A stretch of 64,000 nucleotides of DNA, taken from positions 467,001-531,000 of the forward strand of contig CAJNDS010002113.1 of NCBI GenBank assembly GCA_905221605.1. The letters are read 5' to 3'. A program made the position numbers and the translations under genes. Positions 1-10,266 of the stretch are shown in pieces. The notes under the pieces are model-generated. The model was not told the DNA's origin. It did no database searches and was given only the letters and a program-made list of their open reading frames with translations. This stretch comes from Symbiodinium natans. Its lineage: Eukaryota > Sar > Dinophyceae > Suessiales > Symbiodiniaceae. Within the stretch, counting starts at the first letter, position 1. The number at the start of each line of letters is the position of its first letter.

Positions 1-2
1 CC

Positions 3-173
3 CCCGGGCTCCGGGATTATTATTGCCACCCCTTTAGTCTTGTCGCCGCGGAGGCCCGTAAGGGGTACCCTTTCCGGATTTATTTTCGAGCCCCGGCGGA
101 TAAGGATTTAAGTAAGGAAGCCGCTGCTTTGAGATCTTTGGCGACTTCCAGATTTCCGGGACCCGAAAGCTGA
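3..173 (+). CDS. partial coding end, unknown protein (C-terminus)
   Basis: An open frame enters from the left window edge and runs 56 codons to a TGA. It is not preceded by a start within the window. The peptide has ordinary protein composition (segments DYYCHPFSLVAAEARKGYPF and KEAAALRSLATSR) and is free of the telomere-like repeats that surround it. I do not recognise the family. The opposite strand is also open over 80-316, so strand choice rests on composition and on the stop falling just before repeat-rich DNA. Confidence 0.4.
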   Translation, partial: PGLRDYYCHPFSLVAAEARKGYPFRIYFRAPADKDLSKEAAALRSLATSRFPGPES

Positions 174-593
174 AGTCTCAAGCTTAAGGGAGTTTTATCA
201 GGAGCTGCAGCAATCTCAAACGAGATCTGCTTCGCTAAAGACCCGGCCGAAGCTTCTGGAGCTGTTTCTGGCCAGAATGAAGCCACTGGGCCCTGAAGTT
301 TCCAAACACTCCGCAATCAAACACAAGCCCCAACGCGACTGATGGTTGCGAGTTTGTGGGGGTAGTTGGAGTTTATATACCCTAAACCTTGTGGTTACCA
401 GGGCTTTAGCGGGCCTCAAGACCCGAAGCCCCGCAGAACGCAAGAATCCAAAGCCCTAAACCACAGAAGGGTTTAGGGCTTAGGGGTTCAGGGTTGAATC
501 ATGAATCCTGAGCCCTGAGTGTTGGAGACGTGTGCTGGAAGTGACAACCCGTTTGCATGCATACGTGCATGTGCGTTGCTTGACTTGGAGTAA

Positions 594-800
594 GTGTACT
601 TCCATGCCAGTTTGGCAAAAGCCTCGGAGATGTTCTCTTCCTTTCACTCGGCTTTTGCTTGCCCTCCGCTTCCAGTCTGCGAGGGCATGGGCCGTGGACT
701 AGCACGTTTCAGACGAGTCGACGCATTGATTCACTCGAATCTTCTGAACATCGAGATTCCGGAGGTTGCATCCGAGATCCTTCACTTAGTAGTTGAATAA
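594..800 (+). CDS. exon-like island, unknown
   Basis: Open frame of 68 codons with a helical, amphipathic C-terminal part (segment ARFRRVDALIHSNLLNIEIP) ending in a stop. A possible acceptor (CTTCCAG) lies inside it near 688, so only the second half may be exon. No family recognised. Confidence 0.2.
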   Translation: MYFHASLAKASEMFSSFHSAFACPPLPVCEGMGRGLARFRRVDALIHSNLLNIEIPEVASEILHLVVE

Positions 801-927
801 GTACACTCTACAATTGTTGGGATACTCTAATCCCCCCTAGAACTGAAAGTCGACATTTTTTTCCTTTTTTTTTTTTTTGGGGGGGGGGGGGGCTTATGAA
901 CTCAGCAACGAAGCTCAGCAACCACAG

Positions 928-1005
928 GTGGGAGCCACTCCTTTGGAAGCTGGTCGATGAGGATGGTGGCATCCTCGGCACGAGGGCATCTCTGCAGGGC
1001 TGCAG
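928..1005 (+). CDS. exon-like island, unknown
   Basis: Coding-like frame beginning after an AACCACAG acceptor with residues WEPLLWKLVDEDGGILGTRA. It is followed within 10 bp by an inverted-repeat element (1015-1134) that would lie in the downstream intron. A GC donor after CTGCAG at 1005 is possible. Product unknown. Confidence 0.3.
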
Positions 1006-1014
1006 GCCATGGGT

Positions 1015-1134
1015 CTTCTTACTTATCCAATAGGTCAATAGGTGAACTTTATAAACTTTTTGGGTTAGCTTGTTTAGTAGGAATGACGAAGTCTAACCCT
1101 TTTTTTGCCCTTGGTAATTGGAGAAGTAAGTCTG
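1015..1134. mobile_element. short inverted-repeat element, family M6, copy 1
   Basis: The left end CTTACTTATCCAATA and the complement of the right end (CTTACTTCTCCAATTA) match as terminal inverted repeats of about 15 bp. The core (GGTGAACTTTATAAAC, then TTTAGTAGGAATGAC) recurs at 23364-23469. It is non-autonomous and MITE- or introner-like: no ORF, about 120 bp. Confidence 0.65.
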
Positions 1135-1573
1135 AGCAGGAGAGAATTTGCATGGCTCATTCGTTGACAGGGCGAACTTAGCAAGGCCCCTCGTTGAGGC
1201 CTCTTTTTTAACTGTGAACCTCCTTTGGGGCATCCTTCATGTGCATGGGGAGCCGATCTGAATACTGTCTTTCCCCCACCCCCCCCCCCCCCCCCAACCC
1301 CCCCCAAATATTAGAAAAGGGGTTCCAAGAACTTGGGGACTAAGTGAACCCTGGAGCGGGTTCATAACGGACTGACCCGAGGTCCATGGGGCTTAGGGTT
1401 TAGGATTTCGGCTTTAGGGTTTGCGGTTTCCGGTAGAAGGGTTTTTGGATGATTGAACCCCAAACCCTTTAGGGTTTGCCGTTCCAATCGTTGTGGAGCA
1501 TGAGCCTGCAGGGTAGGCAAGCTCAGGGTCTGCTTCCTCCCCAACATTGCAAGCCCCTCCTGCACATGGGCCT

Positions 1574-1645
1574 TAAACCCTAAACCCCAAACCCAAAACC
1601 CCAAACCCTAAACCCTAAACCCCAAACCCTAAACCCTAAACCCCA
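1574..1645 (-). repeat. telomere-like block, CCCTAAA orientation
   Basis: About ten CCCTAAA/CCCCAAA units in tandem, followed by a coding-like island (1650-1742, segment SSMPDMNKESTSDSIEG) that is then followed by TTTAGGG units. Confidence 0.85.
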
Positions 1646-1780
1646 ACAAACCAACCACGCTCACGGACGGTTTTGCACGTGGGTAAATCCAGCGAGCTCA
1701 ATGCCTGATATGAACAAGGAATCGACCTCCGACTCCATTGAGGGTGTAGGGTTTAGGGTTTAGGGTGTTGTTTTGCCGAA

Positions 1781-2041
1781 TTGAGGGCGCTGGGCCCTCT
1801 GAGAAGACTGGGTCTCGAGCGTTCGGTTATAGCGCGCTCGCACTTCTCAATGTTGCCCCCCCCCCATGGCTGGAAGCTAGCCCTCCCCAGTAACCCAGAA
1901 TTGGCCACTGTTTGCCGGCTTGGTTTGTGCAGCTCGGCTTCTGCCCAAGGCCCGAAACCCTCAAGGAAACGCTTTTTTGACGAGAGCCCGGCCGGGTGTG
2001 ACTCCACCGAGGTAGCGGCTTCGTTTCGCCTTCTGAGCTGA
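1781..2041 (+). CDS. open frame, unknown
   Basis: 86-codon open frame in a repeat-free stretch, composition compatible with protein (segment ATVCRLGLCSSASAQGPKP). The opposite strand is also open, so this is weak. No family recognised. The remainder of 2042-2950 holds short telomere-like blocks and no recognisable gene. Confidence 0.18.
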   Translation: MRALGPLRRLGLERSVIARSHFSMLPPPHGWKLALPSNPELATVCRLGLCSSASAQGPKPSRKRFFDESPAGCDSTEVAASFRLLS

Positions 2042-2949
2042 ACATGGCCCATGCCCCAGCTGGTTTCGAGACACCTCTGCACCCGAAGCCAAACATAGCG
2101 ACATAGTACGGGTGTTGGTAGAGCGATCAACCTGTATGCACATGCAGTGCCGAGCATAATACCAAAACATTGTACAAGGCAATGCCCACGCGCGCAATGG
2201 GTTTAACAAAGGAAGCGAGTCACCGGTCCAGTATCAACATGCCATTGAGTCCAGCTTCCAAATCTGGCATGCCCATGGTGGGTGCCCGGGCATGGCTCTA
2301 TCCTTCTTGATTGTTTGGGACATGGACATGCCACAAGTCCAAAGGTTCAAAAATGTCCAACAGGCACGGGACCACGACCCGGGATCCGGAACTCGAACCT
2401 GTCAGTCCCGATGAGTCCGGAGCATGGTGGCCCTGAACCCCCTAAACCCTAAACCCTAAACCCTGTCAGTCTTTGGAAGTTTTGCCCCTTATTGCCCGGA
2501 TACCGGACCTGGTCCGGTCACACTTGGAATGTGTGGAATTTGGGAAGGCTTAAGGTTTAGGTGCCTTTAGGGTTTAGGGTCTTTTGATTTTTGGGGAATT
2601 GGGAGGGAAGGTCTTGCCGGCTCTGGGATTTTGGGTTTTCGGGGAATTTTTGGTGGAAGGCTGGAAGCCACACCCCCTGTTTCAGTGGAAAGTGCGAAAT
2701 TCGGAGAATGCGGCATTGTGTGGAAAGGGTTTAGGGTTTAGGATTCAGGGTTTATCGTTACGTACGAGTAAATGAAGGAAGGTTGGTTCTGGGGGGTTGG
2801 TGGGGGAGGGTGGGTTACTGTTCCTTACATGATTTTTTACTCTTATGCGCGCGTATGCATCCGTAAATGAGTGTATCATATGCACTCGTAATGAATGAGC
2901 AAACAAAGGAATGTGAATACAGTGTATATATATATACGACGCTCATATT

Positions 2950-3080
2950 TTCCTATATGAAGCAGGGTTTACATTTCTGTTTTTGGTGAGTGTATATAAG
3001 GTTCCTTTTTTCTTTTGGTGAGTGTATACATTTGGAGCCCTTTTGGGGATACAAAAAATATAAACCCTACTTCATATACA
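2950..3080. repeat. foldback repeat with arms TATGAAGCAGGGTTTA / TAAACCCTACTTCATA
   Basis: Arms at about 2955-2973 and 3060-3078 are near-perfect inverted copies, with the motif TTTTGGTGAGTGTATA repeated twice between them. It lies immediately left of large element A and may be part of its flank or a separate insertion. Confidence 0.6.
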
Positions 3081-3159
3081 TAAATAAAACAAGTGCGTAT
3101 ATATATATATATATATGCTCACACCCCCCCCCCCATGACCCACCGTGAGGCCGTGTCGG

Positions 3160-4620
3160 AGTAAGAAATCCATACTTAGTCATAGCTATGAATTTAATAA
3201 GAACCCTCTTAATTGAACGAAAACCCTATGAAATTCATACGAACCCTATTAAGATTAATAAGACTCTTGATTGAATCAATGGGAATAATTATAATGACTT
3301 GGAATCATATTTGAGTCAGAGGAACTCCCTATCAAACGCCATGGGAATGCTATTAAACTGTAGAAAAATAATAGGGCCCCCATGAAGAATAGTAGGGAGC
3401 CTGTGAAAATGAGAAGGGACCCTTTTCGAATTCACGGGAATGTGAGAATTCCATTAAATCTAAATAGGAATCCTATTAATATTTCTCTTAATCTTGTTAT
3501 GATGAATTAGAATCCTATTCAATTTATGAGGAACCCCACTAAAATTCATAAGAACCCTTTTACAAATCAAGAGGAATCTTTTAAGTGAAGAGGGTCCTAC
3601 CATCAATTAGAATCTAGAAGCAACACTAAAAATCATAAGAACCCTATTGGAATCCTTTGAAAATGAAGAGAAATCCTACTAAATTAATAGGAACCAATAG
3701 GAATCCTATAAAAATAAATGTGGTTCGGATTTCTAGGCTTCCTGTTAGAATTCATGTGATTCCTATTAGAATTAATGGGACAGGAATGCTATTCAAATCT
3801 CCAGAAAAAACCATTCCAGTTACTTTGCAAGTCACAAACATGAATAGGAACCAATAGGAATCCTAAAAAGAAGTATGAACCCTTTTCATTTTCAGATGGA
3901 CCCCTATTGAAACTAAAAGAAGCCACTTTAAAATGATTGAGAACCTTGTTGAATTTCATAAGAACCCTGTTTACAGAAAAACGTATTAGGAATCCTTCTA
4001 CATTGAATAAGAACCCTATGAAAATTCATAAGAATATTCTGAAATGGTAGAGGAGTCCCATTAAGATGGTCAGGAACCCTTTGACGTTAATCGGAGTTCA
4101 TTAGGAACCCCAATAAAATTTATAAGAACCCTATTACCAATTGATAGGAATCCTGTTAAAATGAAGAGGAACCCTACTAAGTCCTACTAAAAATAATAGG
4201 AACCAATAGGAATCCTACAAAATTCAATGTGGTTCCTTTTCAAAATTTCTTGGCTTCCTGTTAGACTTAATGTGATTCCTATTAGAATTAATAGGGCGAG
4301 GAATGCTATTCAATTTTCTAAGAATACCATTAAAATCACTTGGAGACTCACTAAAATGAATAGGCACCAATATGAATCTTAAAAAGATTTTTAATTTCAG
4401 AGGAACCCTGTTGGAATTAAAAGAGCCACTTGAAAATGATTAAGAACCTTGTTGAAATGCATAAGAACCCTATTGAAAAGTATTAGGAATCCTCTGATGT
4501 TGAATAAGAACCCTCTGAAAGTTCATAAGAATATAAGTAAAATGAAAAGAAGTCCTATAAAGATGGTTAGGAACCCTTTTACATTAATAGGAATAGGAAT
4601 GCTATTGCTGAGATTAATAT
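3160..4620. repeat. AT-rich degenerate direct-repeat field with about 500 bp duplication
   Basis: Motifs such as AGGAATCCTATTAAAAT and CATAAGAACCC recur every 20-40 bp. At larger scale, 3656-4100 and 4165-4600 are diverged copies of one about 500 bp unit: both contain GGAACCAATAGGAATCCTA, then a TGTGGTTC block, then AGAACCTTGTTGAA, then AAGATGGT. Base composition is far more AT-rich than the surroundings. Confidence 0.75.
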
Positions 4621-4699
4621 AAGACTGACCAAAGCCAACGAGCCTCCAAGCATAGCTACATGTAGAGCTGAACGGTTCTGGCCCGAGAGAGGTACGAGG

Positions 4700-5940
4700 C
4701 AAAACCAAAAAACCAAAAAAAATCTTTTTTAGAGAATGGGGAGGGGATTTTGAAAAAGATGTTTTTTTTGGTTTTGCCTCGTAAAAAGATGGTTTTTCAT
4801 AGGAAAACCAATTTTCCCTCGCAAAAAGATGGTTTTCCTTGAACACCACGGAAAACCATCTTTTTGCGAGGCAAAAGTTGGTTTTTGGCTCCAAAACCAT
4901 CTTTTACGAGGCAAAACCAAAAAACCAAAAAAACCATCTTTTTTAGAGAATGGGGAGGGGATGTTGAAAAGATGGTTTTTTTGGTTTTGCCTCGTAAAAA
5001 GATGGTTTTTCATAGGAAAACCAACTTTTCCCACGTAAAAAACTGGTTTTGGTCTGGACTGCCTCAGGAAAACAATCTTTTTGCGAGGTAAAAGTTGGTT
5101 TTTGCCTCCAAAACCATCTTTTACGAGGCAAAACCAAAAAACCAAAAAAACTATCTTTTTTAGAGAATGGGGAGGGGATTTTGAAAAATATTGTTTTTTT
5201 GGTTTCGCCTCGTAAAAGATGGTTTTCCATAGTAAAACCAGCTTTTCCCACGTAAAAAGGTGGTTTTGGACACAAACACCAACTTTTACCTCGTAAAAAG
5301 ATGGTTTGGGAGCCAAAAACCAACTTTTCCCTCGTAAAAAGATGGTTTTCCTGAGGCAGACCAGACCAAAACCATCTTTTTTACGTGGGAAAAGCTGGTT
5401 TTGCTATGGAAAACCATCTTTTTACGAGGCGAAACCAAAAAAACAATATTTTTCAAAATCCCCTCCCCATTCTCTAAAAAAGATAGTTTTTTTGGTTTTT
5501 TGGTTTTGCCTCGTAAAAGATGGTTTTGGAGGCAAAAACCAACTTTTACCTCGCAAAAAGATGGTTTTCCTGAGGCAGTCCAGACCAAAACCATCTTTTT
5601 ACGTGGGAAAAGTTGGTTTTCCTATGAAAAACCATCTTTTTACGAGGCAAAACCAAAAAAACCATCTTTTTCAACATCCCATCCCTAATTTCAAAAAAGA
5701 TTGTACTTTTGGTTTTTTTGTTTTGCCTAGTAAAAGATGGTTTTGGAGCCAAAAACCAACTTTTACCTCGCAAAAAGATGGTTTTCCTGAGGCAGTCCAG
5801 ACCAAAACCATCTTTTTACGTGGGAAAAGTTGGTTTTTCTATGAAAAACCATCTTTTTACGAGGCAAAACCAAAAAAACATCTTTTTCAACATCCCCTCC
5901 CCATTCTCTAAAAAAGATGTTTTTTTTTGGTTTTTTGGTC
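4700..5940. repeat. foldback array, core AAAGATGGTTTT, overall inverted repeat
   Basis: Alternating copies of AAAGATGGTTTT and its complement are joined by short linkers (ACGAGGCAAAACC, ACGTGGGAAAA, AGAATGGGGAGGGG). The left half (about 4700-5290) reads as the inverted complement of the right half (about 5310-5935), so the two strands give nearly the same translated peptides. Low-complexity open frames of up to 201 codons here are repeat artefacts. Confidence 0.85.
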
Positions 5941-6106
5941 TCGCGCGTCTCGGCGTCCAGTCTTGTGGGCCGTGTGGGGTCTGTTTTGTCGAGAGACAGC
6001 CACTGAGAGTAGCAAAAAATGGCATAGGGCACGAGCGGGTTTTTTACGGTATTTACGAGGGAAACAGATCTGGGTGGGTCATGGGGGGGGCGGGGGGGTG
6101 TGTGTC

Positions 6107-6181
6107 CATATATATATATATACATTATATATATATATAATATACTATATATATAATATATAATATTATATATATATATAA
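6107..6181. repeat. AT microsatellite
   Basis: Tandem TA with ATAT/AATA interruptions at the right end of element A. Confidence 0.9.
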
Positions 6182-6299
6182 TATGAGAAGAAAAACGTGC
6201 AGTAACACGACGCTTCGCACGAACAAAAAAACAGCTGACAAAGCACGGAGCACAGCCGAGGCCTTCTCCGTCCGAGAGTTTATGTCGATTTGAGGCATG

Positions 6300-6530
6300 G
6301 AGGGGTTTAGGGTTTAGGGTTTAGGGTTTATAAGGGTTTAGGGTTTGGGGTTTAGGGTTAGGGGTTTAGGGTTAGGGGTTTAGGGTTAGGGGTTTAGGGT
6401 TTGGGGTTTGGGGTTTGGGGTTTGGGGTTTGGGGTTTGGGGTTTGGGGTTTGGGGTTTGGGATTTAGGGTTAGGGGTTTAGGGTTTGGGGTTTGGGGTTT
6501 AGGGTCGTAGGGTTTAGGGTTCACAGGGTC
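6300..6530 (+). repeat. telomere-like block, TTTAGGG/TTTGGGG
   Basis: About 30 units, including a run of about ten TTTGGGG units at 6400-6460. From 6530 to 7240 there are only short open frames that I cannot assign. Confidence 0.9.
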
Positions 6531-7243
6531 TCTGGCTGGGGTTCCCGTACCCTGAGTCTGAGTATAGGGCACCGTACAGAGGGACCCCAAAGGGACGATC
6601 ACTTTAAGCACTGGTCTGTTGTGACCTTGGGTCTACTTGTACCTCAAGGCGTAAAAATCAGACTTATGCCGAGTTCCGGACTGGGGAGGGTGGATGCAGG
6701 CTCTAGAGTCACAACGTCGGCCAGGATCTTCTGCGCGGTGTGATGCGATGGTGCGTAGGGGTGAGTCGGATCAAACCAGCTCCTGGCCACAACCCCACAC
6801 TTTCTCTGACTCACTCTGACTCTCACTCGGAGCCCAGCATTGCACTGTTGCACATACTACTGCATTCAACCTTGATCGATGACCCCCCCTTCAAAGACCT
6901 CATCATCTTTGGTGCGCTTCCCTCACGTCATCTTGTGTGCACTCTCTGCCAGAAGGTGCAGCCAGCCGAGCCGGTGGACGTGATCCTCGGCACACATCTG
7001 GCTCGAAGGATTTCCATGAACCTGCACGGCCAAACCACACGGAAAGGGCAGTCTCGCTAGAACAAAGCCCTGCGGACCAAATGCACGAACGGGCCCCATA
7101 CTTCTCCAATTCTTTCCTCGAGATCCTGAAGCCCTAAGCCCTTAACCCTCCAGGGCTCATTCTTGTTCCTAAACCTACATCCCCTTGGGAATCATTTTTT
7201 GTTTACATAAACCCAAGAGGATATTAAACATGTTATGTTTGTT

Positions 7244-7359
7244 CAGAACTTAAGGGGAGTATAGAAAAAGAGCAGAAATGAGCAGTAAGAGTCTGGCAAA
7301 CCAGAACCTAAGGGGAGTATAGAAAAAGAGCAGTAATAAGCAGTAAGAGTCTGGCAAAC
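7244..7359. repeat. 58 bp direct duplication
   Basis: Two adjacent copies (7244-7301 and 7302-7359) beginning CAGAAC(T/C)TAAGGGGAGTAT and ending GTCTGGCAAAC, differing at three positions. The flanks 7360-8400 hold unassigned open frames (for example 7679-7888) and short telomere-like units. Confidence 0.9.
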
Positions 7360-8841
7360 TTCCCTCCCGAGCTTTTGACCAAGAGGATGCTGCTGTCTTT
7401 GCTAGATCCGGGGATTTGGGAGGATTTTGTTTAGGAATGTGTTCTTATTGTATTCTTAGATGGCTGAAAGGCTTTAGACCCAAACCTCTTCGATGCTTCC
7501 CTCCGCAACCTGACCCGCTAAGGATCTTGATTTCGGCGCATCGCCCAATCATAATTGCATTGTGCTGAGCACGTGCTCAAAGTGTGCACGCCGAAATGCA
7601 CAGAACAGGGCACAACATGTTTAAAAGATCGCCAAAAACTTCGCTGAGAAGCGGCCGAAGGGCCTTTGCGCCATCTCTGTGCACTTCCTTGCTCGAGATC
7701 GTTGTGCCAATGGCACCGACCTTCGTGCTTTCGAACGGGGTTCCCAAGAAGAGGCCCCGAACGTTCCCTACGAGACTGAGCAGTGGGCCAAGTTCTCGGG
7801 ACTTCGATGGTTCGTGCCCTCGCGCATTCCTTGGCCGGTCGAACCCTGGGTTGGGCTTGCAGGAGCGTCCAAGCCCTCTACCCTCTGAACTCTCAAGCTC
7901 TCTAAGCTCCCTAAACCCTAACCCCCTTAAGGCCCGAACCCGGAATCTTCGAGCCGCGGCATGCGCAAGGGAAAATTAAAATCTTCCCAATTTACTGGCG
8001 GCCGTCGAAGCGGCGGGATGGAACCGGCTTACCTGGCCCTTCCCCCCCCTCCCTACCCCACAACAACAAAACTGAGTTTTGGAGTACCATACTTTAATAT
8101 ACTTTTTTTGGTCTTGGGTTCCTATTATAGCTGCTTATACCTACAAGGATGTTTTTCCAGGGTCTACTCCAAAGTAGGGACAACGAGATACCCTGAACGG
8201 GAAGTAGGGTTTCTGGTTGTAATAGGGCTTAGGGTTGAAGGGTGTATAGGGTTTAGGGCTGAAGGGCTTAAGGGAATAGGGTTGGGAGGGCCCCCCTAGT
8301 CCGAGCATTGTGCAGGATAGCTGGGGGGTTAGTAGCAGGGTTTCGGTTTAGACTGCGAGGGTTTTGGACGTTTCTAGACTCAACCCAATAAATATACCAT
8401 ACACCCTAAACCCGTGTTGGGTTAAGGGGCGTGGGTCTTAGGAACCGGTGTACAGGCTGCTTCAGCGAGCCGTCAGTGTGAGGGCTGCTCCGAAGGCATG
8501 CTTGCGTCATCCCTATGTGATCCCACTGCCAAAGCGGCGAGGCCCACCCATAGGCTTGCCTTTCAAGCCCCAATTTGGGGTTAAGAGTTTGAGGTTCAGG
8601 TTGTTCGGCTGAGCGGCTAGGAGCTGCTATAGCCCAAGGCCCCTTTGTCGGAGTGTTTTGGCCACCGCCACTGTCATGGCAACATGCGGGAGAAAGCGGT
8701 GGGTCAAGCAGAATCTGAAACACTGGGGAAATGGCAACCCTGAGCTTCCAATCCCGAAACCCTGAACTCTTTCTCGGGCTCATGGTCTTTTGCGGTTTAG
8801 GGTTGGGGTTTAGGGTTTAGCTGACGGGTTCACTTGCAATT

Positions 8842-9201
8842 TCACATCTTGCGTTCTCCAACATGCACAAAAGCACCGGTTTTACCATGTTCTTTCTCAC
8901 ACATGCGGGAACCAACGAACCCAAGAGGTCTATCTGCTGAAAGTTCGTCCCGCACGACGTTTCGCACCAGGTGCCAAACGCAAGCACGTTTTCCATGATT
9001 GCTGTCGCCTCTCAGAAATATGCTGAATGTACCACAGTTGTGCATGTATATGGTCTGACTTGCAATCTTTGACCGCAAACCGTGTTTGGGGGGGTAGTTG
9101 GGGGGTGGTGGGGGGGGGGGGGGGGGGGGGGGGGGGTGGTGGGGGGGGGGGGGGGGGGGGGGGGCTGGGGTAATCACGTCCAAACCAAAGCTCTTCACCA
9201 C
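8842..9201 (-). CDS. minus-strand open frame with polyproline tract, unknown
   Basis: 119-codon frame on the minus strand. An N-terminal segment (VVKSFGLDVITPAP) is followed by a run of about 25 prolines encoded by a C tract, then a coding-like C-terminal 75 residues (segments SQTIYMHNCGTFSIFLRGDS and RNVVRDELSADRPLGFVG) and a TGA. The C-terminal part has protein-like composition without repeats. The C tract may instead be an intron or a slippage-prone spacer that happens to keep the frame. Family unknown. Confidence 0.4.
   Translation of the reverse strand: MVKSFGLDVITPAPPPPPPPHHPPPPPPPPPPPPNYPPKHGLRSKIASQTIYMHNCGTFSIFLRGDSNHGKRACVWHLVRNVVRDELSADRPLGFVGSRMCEKEHGKTGAFVHVGERKM
9100..9164. repeat. 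long G homopolymer tract with GTGG interruptions
   Basis: About 65 bases, nearly all G. It forms the polyproline part of the minus-strand frame at 8842-9201. Its length is probably unstable and error-prone in assembly. Confidence 0.9.
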
Positions 9202-9247
9202 TCTTTGCTGGGCTCAGACGAACGGTTCAAGGTTTAGGGGGTGAGTT

Positions 9248-9454
9248 TCAAGATCTGGGCTCCGCGGTCCACATCCTGATCTCCACAAACTGTCGCACAA
9301 GATGACACACTGTCTTCAAGAACGCACATTCAAGCTTCGGAAAGCCTCCCGCAAAACGTATGTCCTCCTGAAGATCATACAATAGCTCCTTGACCAAAAC
9401 CTGGTAGTTATTAAGATTTGCCTTCAAAAAATAAAATCCCTTCGGGAGGGTTAA
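9248..9454 (-). CDS. minus-strand exon-like island, unknown
   Basis: An open minus-strand frame, lacking an ATG, encodes about 60 residues of clearly protein-like sequence (segments NLNNYQVLVKELLYDLQEDI and KTVCHLVRQFVEIRMW) and ends at TGA. It lies just upstream, in minus-strand terms, of the 8842-9201 frame, so the two may be exons of one gene. No family recognised. Confidence 0.4.
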   Translation of the reverse strand, partial: LTLPKGFYFLKANLNNYQVLVKELLYDLQEDIRFAGGFPKLECAFLKTVCHLVRQFVEIRMWTAEPRS

Positions 9455-9575
9455 TTAGGGTTTATGGTTTAGGGTTTAGGGTTAGGGTTCAGGGTTAGGG
9501 GTTAGGGATGTTTAGGGTTTAGGGTTCAGGGTTCAAGGTTTAGGGTGTAGGGTTTAGGGTTTAGGGTTTAGGGGG
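9455..9575 (+). repeat. telomere-like block, TTTAGGG
   Basis: About 14 variant heptamers. Beyond it, 9580-10880 is repeat-poor and holds open frames at 9742-10266 and 10573-10878 that I cannot assign. Confidence 0.85.
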
Positions 9576-9741
9576 CGGCGACTTCAACCGTTGGCAGTTT
9601 TGCTGTCTTGTTTGGCTTGGTGGCCCTCGTCTCGGGATGTCGTTCCTTAAGAAAGGCATAAGCAGCTGAAGGAAGGGAGTAGGATCCTTTAGACTTCAGG
9701 GTTTAGGGCTTAGGGTCGCCGAGGTCTCGTCCTTTTGCACA

Positions 9742-10266
9742 ATGTGGCAAGGGACAGGTATCATCATGCAGCCATCAAAGAGTTGTTCCCAACAGCTTCG
9801 TTCAGATCTGGTGCTGGCAGTTACTGCTGCCACTGCACCCTTCGCCAGAAGCTGTCGGTTCGTAGCCCTGTCGATGCCTCCCACTCATGACAAGCAAACC
9901 GTACCCTCACTGATGTGTTACGCTCGCGATAAAGTAGAGGCATCAAATCGCAATCCCCTACCGTTTCCCCATGCAACCAAACGCAACAAATCGTACCCTC
10001 TTCGAGGCCTCACATTCAAAGCACACCAGAGGCGACAGACCTCGAATTCATGCCTCACATTCCAGCCAAGCAAGAAGCAATGCGTCGTGTCTGCATCAAT
10101 GAATGACTCACGTTCACGGCGAGCCACAACAACTCGCCTCCCACCAATCATTGCCTCACCGCCTCAACGCAAACCAAAGACAACACCTCGCACCTTTTCA
10201 ACCAAGCGAGGCGTCCAGACTGTCAGGGTGGTCGTCAACAACCGGACGAGGTACCACAACAAGTAG
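9742..10266 (+). CDS. longest repeat-free open frame in 6-19 kb, unknown
   Basis: 174-codon frame, basic and rich in Ser/Thr/Pro/Arg (segment KKQCVVSASMNDSRSRRATT). No domain recognised. An alternative minus-strand frame overlaps. Composition is only weakly coding-like. Confidence 0.2.
   Translation: MWQGTGIIMQPSKSCSQQLRSDLVLAVTAATAPFARSCRFVALSMPPTHDKQTVPSLMCYARDKVEASNRNPLPFPHATKRNKSYPLRGLTFKAHQRRQTSNSCLTFQPSKKQCVVSASMNDSRSRRATTTRLPPIIASPPQRKPKTTPRTFSTKRGVQTVRVVVNNRTRYHNK

Larger units (their letters stand above)
3097..6181. mobile_element. large composite foldback element A (about 3.1 kb)
   Basis: The left end is a TA microsatellite, then GCTCACA, a C tract and ATGACCCACCG (3098-3145). The right end is the inverted equivalent, GGTGGGTCATG, G tracts and a TA microsatellite (6073-6181). 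Inside, in order, are an AT-rich field of degenerate direct repeats (3160-4620), a foldback array on AAAGATGGTT (4700-5940) and a short unique segment. There is no convincing ORF; the long open frames are repeat translations. Element B at 61074-63802 has the same plan and matching ends, so I infer a non-autonomous transposable element class. Confidence 0.55.

Noticed and set aside
2375-2420. Minus-strand GGTTCGAGTTCC resembling a tRNA B box
   Set aside because: No A box or acceptor stem around it.
4729-5911. Long open frames on both strands rich in Phe/Lys/Pro (up to 201 codons)
   Set aside because: They are translations of the AAAGATGGTTTT foldback array; both strands give the same peptide because the array is palindromic.
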